64,000 nucleotides of DNA from Breviolum minutum Mf 1.05b.01 (lineage: Eukaryota > Sar > Dinophyceae > Suessiales > Symbiodiniaceae). This document shows, in pieces, positions 28,901-42,000 of the stretch; position 1 is the first letter of the stretch; every line of letters begins with the position of its first letter. The stretch is from contig DF239261.1 of assembly GCA_000507305.1 (NCBI GenBank), forward strand, positions 62,001-126,000, given 5' to 3'. The position numbers and the translations under genes were made by a program. The notes beneath the pieces are model-generated. The model searched no databases. It worked only from the letters and a program-made list of their open reading frames with translations, and was not told the origin of the DNA.

Positions 28901-30694
28901 CCAAAGTTCCATAGTATGCCATTTCATTTGCCAGTACCATCTTTACCCCAAAAAACACACATGTTTTGACACCAGGTAGTGCACAAGAACGACGTCGTGT
29001 GCTGTTGCAACCTGGGTCCTTGCTGATCATGACAGGTGGGGGTTTGGAGGTGAGAAACCACTTGGATTTGTTTCAGGTGATAGCCGGCCTTAAGGGATTA
29101 TTAACCACCATGATCTCTTACTAATCCCTTAATAAAGCCTTATTTCAAAAGGGTGAGTGTCATTGGGCGGGTTGGCCCCTTACAAGATGGGCCCCTGCTA
29201 GTGTCATGAATTGAGTTATTTCATCCCTGGTCGAAAATAATTGGGGAACTGCCGGTTCTTTCACCCTACTTGTCTTGGATTTGTTTTTTGTTGGGTGATG
29301 TTTTAAGGATTCTATCATGGGGTTGACCACCATTTAACCAAAATATTGATCCATTTGTGGATCTTTTCGAGCATGGAGGATGCGCATCTGTGAGACCAAA
29401 AGGTAAAGAGCAAGCAGAAAACTGACACCTTACCAACTTGGACGCCTGCACGCCTCATGGAAAAGTGGAGAAAAACATCGAGCCAAACCAACCAATTTGG
29501 GGTTTTCCAGCCGTTCGTTGAAAGACGGGCTTCCAGCCGTTTATGTCTATGCTTGGCCACGCCCCGAAAAAAGGAACATCATCTCCCCAAGCACCCATGT
29601 TTGAGCTGTTAGCTTTAGGGGGTAACATACTATGACTGAATTCTGCTTTGCAAAAGGAATTATCAGAATTTTCACTCAAGCTCAACCACCCGAGGCTAAG
29701 CAACCAATTGGTTAATACATATCATATATACAGTATATATATATATATTATAGTTATTTATTTTTTTATATATATGGTAAAAACACACTATCACTTGACG
29801 CAGCATTGGGCTTTTCTCTCAAGTTTTGCTACTTGACAAATCTATAGCTCTACGGTGAACAGGTGCGATGCAAGCGAATTGGCAACATTCGCTTCCTGCG
29901 GTATTTTGGACGCAAATGACGACTCAGGTTGATGTTCACCTAACAAAACGACGTGTAGGGAAGGAAGGGGTTGCTGAAGATTGATGTACACTGATTTACA
30001 CTCTGTTTAAATATGGACATGAATATGGAGACACTTTATATATAATGTATGTGTGCATATGTATATTTAGATTTAGATTCATACAATATGTATATATACA
30101 GTATATTTATTGTATATGTTTTCATGAAACCTCCAAACCTATAAGAGTTGACTCAGCTGACCTGATTTTCTAAATGGTGTTGTTAACAAAGGATTGTTTT
30201 TTTGCCTCAAGCATGTTGATCATTATTTCAGCCAGAAAGTAAGATGTGTGATTTGGCATGCTCTTCCATGCGCACACACACACAGTGACTTTTTTGCCTT
30301 GCCACTCTTCTTGTTGTAGCCAAACTTTGTCAATATATGTAACATTCCATGTGCTCATGTGTCAATTCCTTTTCCAGGCATTTCCAGGTAATGGTGACCC
30401 ATTTCTTTGAGAAAACAGTGCCCGGCTACAAAATGCCATGGTTGGCATAGGTTGGACTCATATCTACTTCCATTGTTTGTGATCACAGGTGATGTAAGCA
30501 GTTTAAAGTACCCAATAGTTAAGACAAGGAATATCAACAAAATAGTCCCTATTGTAGGTGAGGCCCCCAGGATTGGGGGTTCGACATATCGCGGAGCTGA
30601 GGATGTTGAGTGTACCTCTCCCCGGATCAACCTCACCTTCCGTCGGATTGTTGGCCCTTGGCGCCGCGGAGAAGCCAGCGGGAACAAAAGATGA
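25938..30694 (+). CDS. AlkB-family 2-oxoglutarate/Fe(II) dioxygenase gene
   Basis: Oxidative dealkylation enzyme of nucleic acids or proteins (AlkB superfamily). Six exons from 26944 to 30694 join in phase into a complete double-stranded beta-helix core: NLYLDGRAQIKWHADDEPLG (iron-binding His-x-Asp), ILISSFGSQDAPRYFEIRRK, RRRVLLQPGSLLIMTGGAMQ, ANWQHSLP (distal iron-binding His) and SPRINLTFRRI (2OG-binding Arg, R-x-N-x-T-x-R). Stop TGA at 30692. The spacing from H-x-D to the distal His and Arg is normal for AlkB. The 5' part is uncertain: ATG at 25938 has a good context but the exons up to 26943 are not secured. Substrate cannot be told from sequence. Confidence 0.88.
26331..26439. repeat. 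TIR element, family B
   Basis: taccccccc at the left, ggggggta at the right, with gaagtttaacatagcccctg inverted against ggggccatgttaaacttc. Confidence 0.85.
26944..27015 (+). CDS. AlkB-like exon with HxD iron ligands
   Basis: After caacatctcag: VLVNLYLDGRAQIKWHADDE then PLGR. N-x-Y-x-x-G-x-x-x-I-x-W-H-x-D-D-E is diagnostic for AlkB; His codon 26989-26991, Asp codon 26995-26997. Donor CGT|gtgcac, phase 0. Confidence 0.92.
27470..27503 (+). CDS. AlkB-like exon ILISSFGSQDA (34 nt)
   Basis: After aaaggatcag in phase 0; S-x-S/F-x-G region of the AlkB core. Donor C|gtcgat in phase 1 gives DAPRYFEIRRK with the next exon. Confidence 0.78.
28030..28095. repeat. element, family E, 5' truncated
   Basis: ggagatcatactacccagta ... 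ggattcctattaaccaacca. A further partial copy is at 51848-51930. Confidence 0.65.
28270..28372. repeat. TIR element, family B
   Basis: aactgaaattaacatagccc ... ctatggtttcagggagggta. Confidence 0.72.
28764..28823 (+). CDS. AlkB-like exon RYFEIRRK
   Basis: After tgggcgcag: RYFEIRRKPRRGDTDRRLD(E), the R-x-F-x-x-R strand. GC donor at 28824, phase 1. A longer open frame across 28671-28840 in another register is a shadow. Confidence 0.78.
28988..29035 (+). CDS. AlkB-like exon PGSLLIMTG
   Basis: After gtgcacaag: RRRVLLQPGSLLIMTG(G). L-x-x-G-S/D-L-L-x-M-x-G is a core AlkB motif. Donor G|gtgggg, phase 1. Confidence 0.88.
29863..29900 (+). CDS. AlkB-like exon with distal iron His (WQHSLP)
   Basis: After ggtgaacag: AMQANWQHSLPA; W-x-H-x-V/L-P carries the third iron ligand (His codon 29886-29888). 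Ends at CCT|gcggta or GCG|gtattt, both phase 0. Confidence 0.87.
30563..30694 (+). CDS. AlkB-like last exon (RINLTFR) with stop
   Basis: After taggtgag in phase 0: APRIGGSTYRGAEDVECTSP, RINLTFRRIVGPWRRGEASG, NKR, TGA. R-I-N-L-T-F-R fits R-x-N-x-T-x-R exactly; the first Arg codon (30623-30625) binds 2-oxoglutarate in the family. Basic tail. Confidence 0.93.
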   Translation, partial: APRIGGSTYRGAEDVECTSPRINLTFRRIVGPWRRGEASGNKR

Positions 30695-32905
30695 AGCAGC
30701 GGGTCGCGGTGGTTGATGGAGGAAGGTGTTGTAGGTATATAGTGCAATTATAAATAGTCTATGATAGTGAAATTACAAACCTGAATCCCCCAAGGGTCTG
30801 AAATTTGAGCCGCTCAACCACCAAAAACAGACCTAGGGGCTGAGATTTGACACCCTTGGAGGGTTTAGGAAGTTATAACACCAAGTAATATCCCATTTAT
30901 AAGGAGGTTGCAAGCAATTTACTAACCATCTACCTAACTTCCTGCTACATCCAAGAACACCTCTTTGACGTGTTTGCCAACTCAGGTCGTATCACCACTC
31001 AGCCGGTGGTGAATCGTTTCGCTGCTGCGGAGGTGGCGAAACATCTCCAGGTGTGGGTTTCTCAGGGTGGAAGTTATGGGAGTTCAACAAAAATATATAG
31101 CTTATATAGGTTATAACCTGTATCACACGGGTTATAACTAAGTTGTAACCTTGATAAGTTGCGGAAAAACACTTGAAAACTATAGTTTGGTGATATGTGT
31201 GTGTTTTTTTGCAGTGTTTGTTTTCTTTGCCGGGTTGATTCATTTTCTTGATGTGATGTTGGGTGACTGGGACTTTTTTGTCCGGATGGAAGGGAGATGT
31301 TTGGGGGTTATTAGTTGCCAGATTTTGTTGGGGTAAGCTCTGCCAGCAAAGAACCTTGACCAAAATCTCAAGGACAATTGGTATTTTTTCATGGATTGTT
31401 CTATAAACTTAAGATATATACAAGGTGCGCCCCTCCTAATTGTAAATGGATGCATAACCCCCTATAAATGGCCGAAAATCAATGGGGTTTCACCGACCGA
31501 GTTATAACCTTAGGAGTTATTTCACCCCGTTTACTGTATAAGTGGATCCGGGGCCCAACCGGATAGGAGGGCCCTGAGAGGTTCACCTCTATTTTGGGGA
31601 AGATTTCCAATTTGACTTGCGCATATTTTTCAGATGGGTTGGTTGATATACCATGACCAGTTACCATGGCGGAAAGGTTTGAAACAAAAACAAATACAGG
31701 AAGACGTGCCAAAAATGATTTCCTGCCAGGATGAGATTGCAAATTTGCAATCCACCAAAGTGGAGGCGTGGTGACTGGCCCAGTGATTCGTACAAGGAAA
31801 GATTTTTGAAGCACCCGCCAGGAAACTCACATATCCCACCTCGGGAAAAAGGAAAATCATGTTTGATGGGATATGTTAGTTCCCTAGAGGGTAGTTGATA
31901 TTCAATGGATATGTTTCATATTACATGTATTGGGGCTTGGCTTGGCCAAAGATGGCAAAAGTGGGCAAAATAATATGTTCATGTTTACGAATGGAGACCT
32001 TTAGCCTTCACTATCACCTGTTACAGTGTTTATAAGCAGGGCCCAATATATGTTTATTTCAACATATATATATATAGAAGAATCAAGCACAAACATATTG
32101 AAATTTGCTATGCATGACATTTTGTGACAGCATGTTTAACCTCATGATTTTTTTCTTCATCAACATCAATATGATTGATGATATGCAACCTAAACTATCT
32201 TGTATTGAATCATATGTGACCTGATGTCAAGTCCTTTTTCATGAATAGTTTTTCACTTGGTTTGCATCAATCCATTTCCCCTACACCTTAGTTTGATCTT
32301 CAACTGTTCTCCCTTTTCCCCTTGTTTTCCAAAATCAAATTTCACCCAGCCACCCCTGCTGCCCCTCTCCACCTCTCCACCCTGTTTATTTACCAACAGG
32401 CTATCAAGAGATCCCTTTCATAGTTCGCTAGAGGGATTGCAGATCAGATGTGTTCTAGAGGTGTGTTGCAACTTTCTTGGAAAAATAGTCTCAAAAATTG
32501 ACATGTGTCCTGAAAAAGGGGCCCTTTCAAGAGGAAAAATAATCTTCCAACCACGATTTTACAGTGGAGTGGCAAGCAGGGGAGATACAAATGTTTCTTC
32601 CCAGTTACACCTGCTCCTAACCATTCTTTTTAGGGGATTTTTGTAGAAAGAAAATCCCCAATCTCCCTTCAAGGTGGGCCTCTACTAGTTATAAATGGAG
32701 TCCCTCCATCAATGGCCTTATAAATGATGGTTCCCTGGGGTTTATAACCTGGGTGTTTCCAAAAATAGGGGGAACACCCCCAAAATGGATGGTGAAAATC
32801 ATGGAAAACCCTATTAAATGGATGATTTGGGGGGAAAAACCCATTTTTTTTGGAAACATCCACCCTCTATCAGGAAACCAAGGGTTTCCATACCCTTCCT
32901 TACAG
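30695..32905. other. gap between AlkB-like gene and the next gene
   Basis: Carries a C-family palindrome (31450-31530), a partial A element (31575-31640), a Q element (31796-31885) and another C element (32690-32755). No exon supported. Confidence 0.5.
31796..31885. repeat. TIR element, family Q
   Basis: aggaaactcacatatcccac ... gatgggatatgttagttccc. Other copies: 9410-9487, 50365-50425, 60636-60722. Confidence 0.72.
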
Positions 32906-33004
32906 GACGAGATCCTCTCTGCACGCTTGACGCTACTTCGACAGTTCTCCTTGGTTTGGGCTGAGGAGCGTCACGGCTCGGAGGAGGCCGGCTGGTGCAA
33001 CTCG
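32906..33004 (+). CDS. unknown gene, exon DEILSARLTLL
   Basis: GC-rich exon after cttccttacag, reading DEILSARLTLLRQFSLVWAE then ERHGSEEAGWCNS. Ends at TCG|gatggg (GA donor, phase 0) or at GG|gattct (33009, phase 2). Confidence 0.7.
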
Positions 33005-36000
33005 GATGGGATTCTTCGGGATTATAATCCATAAGATACCTACTATAATAGGGCTGTTTCTTTATGGATTTCCCATAGGGGGTAGGTTGGGATCGGGGTA
33101 CATCCCATTTTTCCCCCTGAGCTGGGTTCAGGATTACTATTTTCCTGGGAACTATTTACTTTTGGTCAAATTGTAGCGATCTCGCACGACCACATGTAGC
33201 TGAGGAAGGGAAATCCTCTATTTCAGTGAAATCTAGGTTGTTGAAATATTAGATTTTGGCCATTTTTGGCCCGATACATGTACCATATATATATATATAT
33301 TTACATAATGCATATATCCATTCCCAAAACACTTTTGAAGACGATTATTTTCCTTCTTCAAAGGTGGGATATATTTTAGTTCTTTGAAGGGTAACATGAT
33401 CCCTCCCCTGAACTAGCATGTGTATGACATGTTGTCTCTGTATAATGGCCGGCTCCGCGTACGATTTCAACCCCAAGGCAGCCTCAGACGGACGAGACTG
33501 TACAAGACATTGTTGTTTCCCTTTGCAATGTGGTTTAGTACAAACCATTGTTGTGTTTTGAATCAACTGCCTATATGGATTTTGTGTTATGAAGGAATGT
33601 TGAGGGGCAGTTCACAAACAAAAGATACACAAGTTTTTTTTTCAAATCCCAGAACGGTTGTTTCATAGATACTTAGGTATGGTGTGATGATTTCCAAGCT
33701 GTTCACAACCATACTATGTAACAGACCCGGGCATGCAATTCGATAAACATGTTTGTTCTTGATGCCGGTAGTGATGTACTGTAGATGACATTGTAGATAT
33801 CCCAGCAAAACCCTTACAAGTTCATTTGTCTTGTTCAAATTACAGGACCTCAGAGGGGTCCCTCACCACAAAAGGTAGCTGAGGAAGGGAAATCCCCTTA
33901 TTTCAGGGAGATCTAGGTCTAGGTTGGTGAAATATTGGAATTTGGCCAGATTTTATAAACAAGATATCTATGAAGATAAGTCAACTGTCAAGAGCATACC
34001 TGGTGAAAATCTTGGCCTTTCCTATCGCCCACCCAGGATGAAAGCGTGCAAAATCCAGGAAAGGGATTTCATCAAGAAAAGACCCTCACAACCCAGTCCA
34101 TAAAATGGGTGAATACCCTCACGGAGGACAACACATATAACACATATAACTGTATGATTTTAGTTTATTTTTTTCCGGTATATAAATATATTGCTAGATG
34201 AAAACTGCTTATGTATATAAATATTTATATTTAGATATATAGATAGATTTGAGTTCATAAGTGATTATAGTAACCTCCATTTATAAGCCATTTAGGCCAT
34301 TTGGAAGGGGTCCCACAAACCCGATCGTGAGGGGACTTACTGATCCCCCCGGCGATAGGCCACTGACGAGGTGTGGGGTGGGCTTGGATGGGTCCTGAGC
34401 TCAAAGAAGTCCAGAAGATTGACCAAGCTTAACGGAAAAATGATAACATGATATTTGAAGGTGTAACCTGGTAGGTGCGAGTAACACTTCAAATGATTTA
34501 GTAGTTTTATGATGTTGTTTATGGGATTTATTGATCTTACAAAGCGTGAAGGTGTAACCTGGTAGGTGCGAGCAATATATAATACTCAAATGATTTTGAA
34601 TCCGTTTTAGAGGATTTCAATCTGGGAAATCCACATCTCAAAGAAAGAACACCGCTTTGTAATGAGCAACGTCCACAACATCCAAGCCAACATTCAAAGT
34701 TTTCTTTGTTTCGAGGACTCCTTTTATTGAGGTGCGATGTTAACTCTAAAAGTCTAGCAGGAAACTCCTCCAGTAGTGGGAGTTTTCCAACATGCGACAT
34801 CTTAGATTGACCAGGATAATAGTATGGAGTGAGAGAACCCTCCGAAGTGTACAAAGCGAGAATTGAAAGTTTTAGTGTATAGACACTATGATATTATGTA
34901 TTTTGGGAATGCTATATCTGTTTAAATATTTGATGGTATGTGTTTTTTTAAATCATGATTTGAAAACGTATTGTGAGAAGACCACTGACTTAAATAAAGA
35001 AAGAGTTTGGGCGGTCTTCTCAATCTCCACACAAGGGGTTATTCATTTAAAGAGTGCTGCTTTGGCCACCAAAGATGATTCCGACTACGATGATGATGAT
35101 CATGGTCATGATGGTGATGTGAATTTCTGTTTGAACCTGACAATAACACGGTGACGTTCGTCTTTGTTTCCCACGTGTTTCTGCGTTGCCGCAAGATCGA
35201 ATGCTTGCTCTTATGTTTTCAGGTGGCGGTGGTTCAAGGAGCTTGCAAACAGCCTGCAGCTCAAACGGGTTGGCAGCGAGTCGTTGGTTCTTTTTCTTGG
35301 AGTGATGGCTGGAAGCCTACATCCATATTAATTACGAGGATCTATTGTTTGATTCTGGTTGCGCACTTTTGGGGCTTATCACTTATGACATGGGGAAGAA
35401 GGAGGCTCTAACTAATTTGTGTTGTTAGATTTGAAAAAAAACACGAATTTCTTGGTTGTTGGAGTCCATCCTTGAAATTTTGTGTTTTTTCATATGTATA
35501 TCCGGTATATCCATCCTTGAAATTTGTTTTCCATCCTTTAATATGTATCCATGATTTGAAAAACATAGATTATTTCAGCCCATCAGATTCCCTCCAACCC
35601 ACCCTGCGCTTCAGGGTGGCACAAGGCTTGACGAGCGCCACGCAACATTTGGGTCGTTTGGAACACAAGAATCGTGCTGCGTCGGAGGCCTTGAGGGAGG
35701 CGCCCAACGGAATTTCCGGGTTGGCCAGGCAAGCTGAAAAATCACTCAATTTTCAATGGGAAATTGGAGATACATCTTCACTCATTGGTTGGAATACTCC
35801 AGCCAGTCATGTTAGTGAATTCTGGGGTGTAGACTTTACCCAATCACGAATCAGACATGAGGCTTGAAGCTAGGTTCCCTCTCATTGAATATTTTTGAAT
35901 GTAGCCAAATTTTATCTACTCCAACAAAAACTCCAGCATACCTTTGGAACATACCCCAAAAGTCCCACATGAACATGTTCTTTTCATACACTGTTGAGGG

Positions 36001-39000
36001 TCTGGGGAATGTTCCAGGATGTTCCAGGCATGTTTTCTTACAGTAGATCTATACTCAACTTGATTTGATCCCCAACAAAAATACTGGACTTGTGACATCT
36101 TGTGACGGGTCGACAGGTTTACCAATCAGAGCAGTGATTTATTTTGAGAGGATGTCAGAGGAAGAACAACAAACCCAGTATTGTAAGAAGATCTATCTGA
36201 ATAATAAAAAGTTCAATCACATCGCATATTTGTTTAACCACGATGAAATCATTGGTTTTACCATCATAACTTGCTACAGGTAGGGAGCAAGCTCTCCACT
36301 CTTCAACATGCACTTCGTGCGAAGGCTGTTTTTCGGGTCGATGATGGTGATATGGGTGGCCCCCGAAACCCAGGATGCTAGGCCCTAGTGCTGATGATGG
36401 GATTACCGTCGGTCCTGGTAACTATGAAACACTCCCTGAAACTAGCAGTTCACTCCTGAAAATAGGCCATTCCGGAAATATCATCTTCCAAGCATTGATG
36501 TTTAGGGGTTAATTATGATTAATTATGTTAGTTTCCGGGAGGGTAGATACTCACCACCAGTTTGTTGAGTTTGTTTTCATACTTTCCGTTGTATCCTTGA
36601 TGTGATTTTCTAATGTCCATAGCAGCTTTGCGGGAAGGTTTTGTTACTGAAGCACTATGTTGCCTTTTTTCAGGGGGAGCAAAGTGAATATAGATGAAGA
36701 TAATGGATCTGAATACATGATGTATGAAATTGTTCCAAAAAAACTAAGTGTTAGCAACAAAAATGGGTAGACTCACTCAAAAAAACTAATTGTTCCAAAA
36801 AAAACAGTAGACTCACTCAAAAACACCCAATCATGAACCAAACTCACAAAGTCTGGCATTTTCACTTGTTAATTATGACAACTCGTGACTTATGTATATA
36901 TCAATGTATATCATCTATTGCCCATATAATTTTTAGGTTATGGCTTTTTATAGCTCATAAAATGTCAAAGTATCAAGGAAACCCTACCCTACAACCAAGT
37001 GTAGACTCAACCGTGAGGGTGGCGTGATGCGTCCCGCTTCACCAACGACGCCAATGATGCCAATGGGTCCCTTGCGCAGCGCGCGCTCAGATGAAGGTGG
37101 GTTCCCGGAGTTGTGTTTTCCCTGGTCAAATTGAGCAGTGTTCAGTTCACCATGCTTGTTTGCTGTTAATTATATAGGGGGTCGATTGTACTACCCAATT
37201 GATCAATCTGCATCCGCAATTTTCAATATTTTGCACTTAACGGGGCCCCCCATATCTTCATTTGTTGAGGGACCAAATTTAACGGACACCACGGTGACCA
37301 CACGGAATGGCATCTGGCCGCCAAAGAAAGGTGATACCTTACGTCGCTCCTTGGGCCTGGCCCAGACGGGCCGGCGCTTGTCGGAAGAGAAGGTGGCGGT
37401 TTTTGCGGGTTTTTTACGGGTCGATGTTTCACCGGTTTCGGACCCTAAAAGATACTCCATGGGGCTGAGGCTGGTGGAGTGTTTTTGTTTACCCAAAACT
37501 GAACTGTGGTACTGGTACATCTTTGTTTCGTAGCGGGTACATTCGTGATTACTACAAGGGGCAGTTCCGATTTGGAAGTGTTTAGAACCAGGTTGCTGTA
37601 GATGGTTGTTGCTGGGGAGTTGGTGATTCGGATGAAGCGACGTGTTTTTTTTGGGACATGTTCTTGTTGGTTATTATTTATTACTTTAGCTGGCATGGGT
37701 GAATCACAGGGGTGAGCATGTTTGTTCGTATTTGTTTATATTCTCAAGATTCTCAAGCAATGTCATTACGTGTCATTACATCTACTAAGTTTATGATAGA
37801 AACACTGATATAATATTGGTTGTCCTTTTTCCCCAAAGAACTTGAGAATCCAAAGTGACAACCACATGTATTCCGTGGTAGGTTCAGCTCGTGATGTCCC
37901 AAGTCATATTGAATTCGCAATCACATCTTCCGTTTGTAGATGGATTTCCTCGCGACATTCACGTCACTGAATTTCTATGAATTTCCCACTAAACTGAGTG
38001 AGTAGTAAGAGAATTCTCTTCAAAATCTCAACCCCCGGATCAATAAAACTCACCCTGTCCTATTTAATTCGTTCCATTTTTGAGAAAAATTGATACCCCA
38101 CTTGCTTCCCAAACCATGGGGTGTTTTAACCTTTGGGGTGAAATCAAGCTTGGTGTAGATATTTTCTTGAGCTGATCAGGTGCAATTTTTGTATATACAT
38201 ATTATATTTTTTTTGTGTATATAGACTGTTGATTTTGGAACGGTTTGTCTCACATGTGAAATATCATTCATTTAATTAGTATATATATATACTAAAGTGG
38301 ATAGAAAAACGGTATAATATGAAAAATTATTTGATCAACCATAAATAAATACTTTATATACACTCCCTGAAACTAACAGTTCGTCCCTGAAAAGGCCCCA
38401 AAAGAAAACAATCGTCTTCCAACAGTCCCATTTTCAGGTGTATTCCAACTCGCTGTTGGTTTCAGGGTCCCGGGTAAACAAAAAATTGTTATTCCGAAAT
38501 GCCTTGCTGAAAGGTTGGCTCCTTGAGACTCCTGCGGCTCAATTCGTGATTCGCCAACAATGAACCGTGCTTCGGTTTCCAAGCCTCCGCGGTCCTTGGG
38601 GGATTGAACCACGGTGGAAGACCCTCCAATGATGTCATGATGGGAATCTTGACCTCACCTCACATATGTTGGTAGAGGAAGATTTCAAACTTCGGCAAAA
38701 TACAAATTGTTCTTCTTCGAATTTCCCATCCCAAATTCTCCAACCAACATGAACTCAGAGTCATTTCCACCCATTTTCCCCCCGGCGGCGGTATCTTTTT
38801 TCCGTTTAACGTGGGGAATCAGCCGTTTGACCGGTATGCCCTAGGGGCGAAATCCCATTGGCAAGAGCACCGGATCAAACAGGTAGGATTCTCTTTGGTA
38901 CACACTGGTAGAAGGTGAACCTGGCAACATCGGCAAAGAAAATCATCAATCTGAATAATCAAAAACTTATCAAACTCATTAAATCTGGTCAAATTATAGC

Positions 39001-42000
39001 GACCTCTCACAGGATTGATTTCTCCCAAAAGGTAGCTTGTTGGAAGGGAAATGGGACCCCTTATTTCAGGGAAATCTAGGTTGGGGAAATATTATAATTT
39101 GTCCAGATTAAATGAAGAACAACATGATCCGGCACCCTCCACATGGTGTTTGAACCCTGAGGGGTTGCTGACTGGCACCCCAAACCATCCATTTTGGATC
39201 CATTTGGCAAAATCTTGCAGGGTCCAGCTCGGAATTGGATCATCCCAGTTAGTAAGTGGTTAATAGCCATTAGTGATCGTAAGTCCCCTATTTGGCCTTC
39301 CATGGCTTATACACGGGGGTGATGTACTAGCACTTACGTCCGTCCTGGGATGATCCTCGAAGTATAGCCTGGTGTGATTTGCATTGATGAACTCACGTTC
39401 CGGGTTCAATTTCTTCTGGGTGTGCGTGCTGAAGCAATATGTTTATACACATTTCTGAGATGCTGACTTTGCCGAGAATGGAGACCAGTAATCATGGGTC
39501 ACTCCTCCCAACATGGCCTTGTTTTCAGGGAAGATGAAATATGACAAAATCATTTGTCACAATTGGAGAGGTAGGTAGGTACATGTTGCTGGTAATATTA
39601 CTCACACATTCTTTGGTATAAACTGCGATTATAGCCATATTGTTGTGTAACCAGACTGGGTCTCATACTTAACTAGCAGTGCTAGACTAGATTTTTTTTT
39701 TGCAAACTTCCTGGCAGTTCCCTCATCTTCCAGTTCCCAATAAGTATTTGGAAGGCAAACCCAGTTACCAATATATCTACGGTAACAATCTTCGTCCCCT
39801 GGGTTCCCAAATATATAGGGAACTGGAAGATGAGGGATTGCTGGTTGTGGAGTTCTCAGATCTCGGGCTCCAACTAGGGAACAAAAACTCGGGAAAAGTA
39901 AGGACCATGAAATTGATGCAACCAACCTTTTTTTTGGAGAAATCCAAGGTGAATTATCATCCTAAGTGAGTGGTGGTTATGATATATATATTTATATATA
40001 TATATATACGTATTGTTTTTTTTAAAGATACGTGAAATATATGCATTTTTTAATTTCTCCTGTATACGGGGATGGTTTTTTAATTTGAGCGATGCATTTT
40101 GATGGGTGAAACCAGGACCAAAAAATAGAAACTCCTCACCAAAATTGACGATTTTTCCGATCTTCGGAGATGTAATAATGACATGAAATCTGGTTAAATT
40201 ATAGCGAACTCACACGACCGATTTCCCCCAAAAGGTAGCTTGTTGGAAGGGAAATGGGACCCCTTATTTCAGGAAAATCTAGGTTGGGGAAATATCAAAT
40301 TTGGCCAGACTATAAGAATCATCATGAAATTATACAACGCGTCGTTGTGGTGCCCCTCGGTGTGAGACAGGATCTCGGAAGACAAAAGCAGAAGAACTGC
40401 TTGAAGAGCAAGTTCTGAAAGGGCACACGAGCCAAGATGAATAAAACAACAAAATCTAGGTGCTGGTTTTAAATATGTTTTATTTTCACCCCTACTGAGG
40501 AGATGATCCAATTTGACTACTTGTTCAGATGGGTTGAAGCCAGCAACTAGATAAGTTTGTCCAGTTTCAGCATACGAATATGTTTGTCTTATTTTGTACG
40601 ATTTCGATATATGTAGCACCTTGGGTTAGCTCACCTTTGTTTGATTTCCTGCGTTAACCCTGAAATAAACTGCAGTTTTTGACACTGGCACATGCACCAC
40701 CAAAGCAGATATGTCAAGCAGTGTTCTGAAGACATACATGATTGATACCCGTGAGCAACGGGCATCAATTTGCTTGGGGAACTGCTGAGGGTTTGCTTTG
40801 AACGCTCCACGAATCGCCCTGGTGTCAAAAAGACCTTCAGATCTGGTGTCAAAACTGGTATCATAAATATTCCCACCTGGTGGTGGTTGCAAATATGTTT
40901 TTATTTTCAATCATACCTGGGGAAATGATCCAATATGACTAATCAACCAACTAGACCAGTAATTTGTAAGTTTGCTTTGAGCAGAAGATCTTGAGAAGCA
41001 GATTTTAAGAAAGCCTTTCAGATGACTACATTATACACCCCTGGAGATTAACATAGAACCTGAAAATGGCATCCTGGAACAGGAGATTCCTTTTGGAAAA
41101 CATCATTTGTAGGTTCCATGTTAAACTTGGGCAGGGTAGATAAAAAAACCGACTCTCTTCTCCAATGGGGTATCTTCAAAACAACGGGTGGGCAGGTTGA
41201 TTTTGCACCGTTTGATACTTCACCTGGAAGGTTGTTGAACCAATTATGGTTGGTGTTTTTGTTTGAAGAGGGGGACATCATTTATATACCACCTCAAAAA
41301 ATAACAAGGATCAAAAATGGAGAAAATCTAAAAACTAAAAAACACATGAATTGCAAAACAAAACTCACTAAATGAAGAACAATGTGATGTGGTTGTGGCC
41401 CTGGTTTTTGGTAGGGATCCTGGCTCACCTTTTTGAGAATGGTTTCATGGAACCTAAACACCTTTCGTTCCGGAGGTGATTGTATTACCCGAATCATTTT
41501 ACAAGGTAATTGGATCCCTAGGGATTTCTAAACCGCCACTAACAAAAAAAAGGTGAAATGGATCCCCCAAGGCCTAAGAAATTTTTGTGGTAGAAGCCGT
41601 GAGCTGGGGGCTGGGGGGATTGGTTCGGCAAACAGGTGAGCACTGGATTTTTGATACATGTGAACGTATCTTGAGGATGGGGACCCGTTATACTCGATGA
41701 CGAAAAAACTACTGGGACAAAAAACATGATGATGATAGTACAGTACTGTAGTGATGAACTTGTATGCCATGCCATCGTGTTATATACTGTGTTTGGGTGA
41801 TGCAACAGTCATCAGTTGCCATTTCGTGTAGTGCAGCGGTGTGTTCTTTGGCCAATCCCTTTCCTACAGTACTGTATGCCAGCTGTGTTCATGGATGATT
41901 TCAGTACATGCCTATGAAGTACTGACCGAGTTGAGGTTGTTTTTTACAATCCAGTGGGTGTCCTCGCTTGTCCGATTTTTGTTGAGTTGTTGGCGGTTTT

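Noticed and set aside
28671-28979. Open frame of 102 codons over the AlkB RYFEIRRK exon
   Set aside because: Register differs from the AlkB frame that links in phase to both neighbours and carries the family motif.
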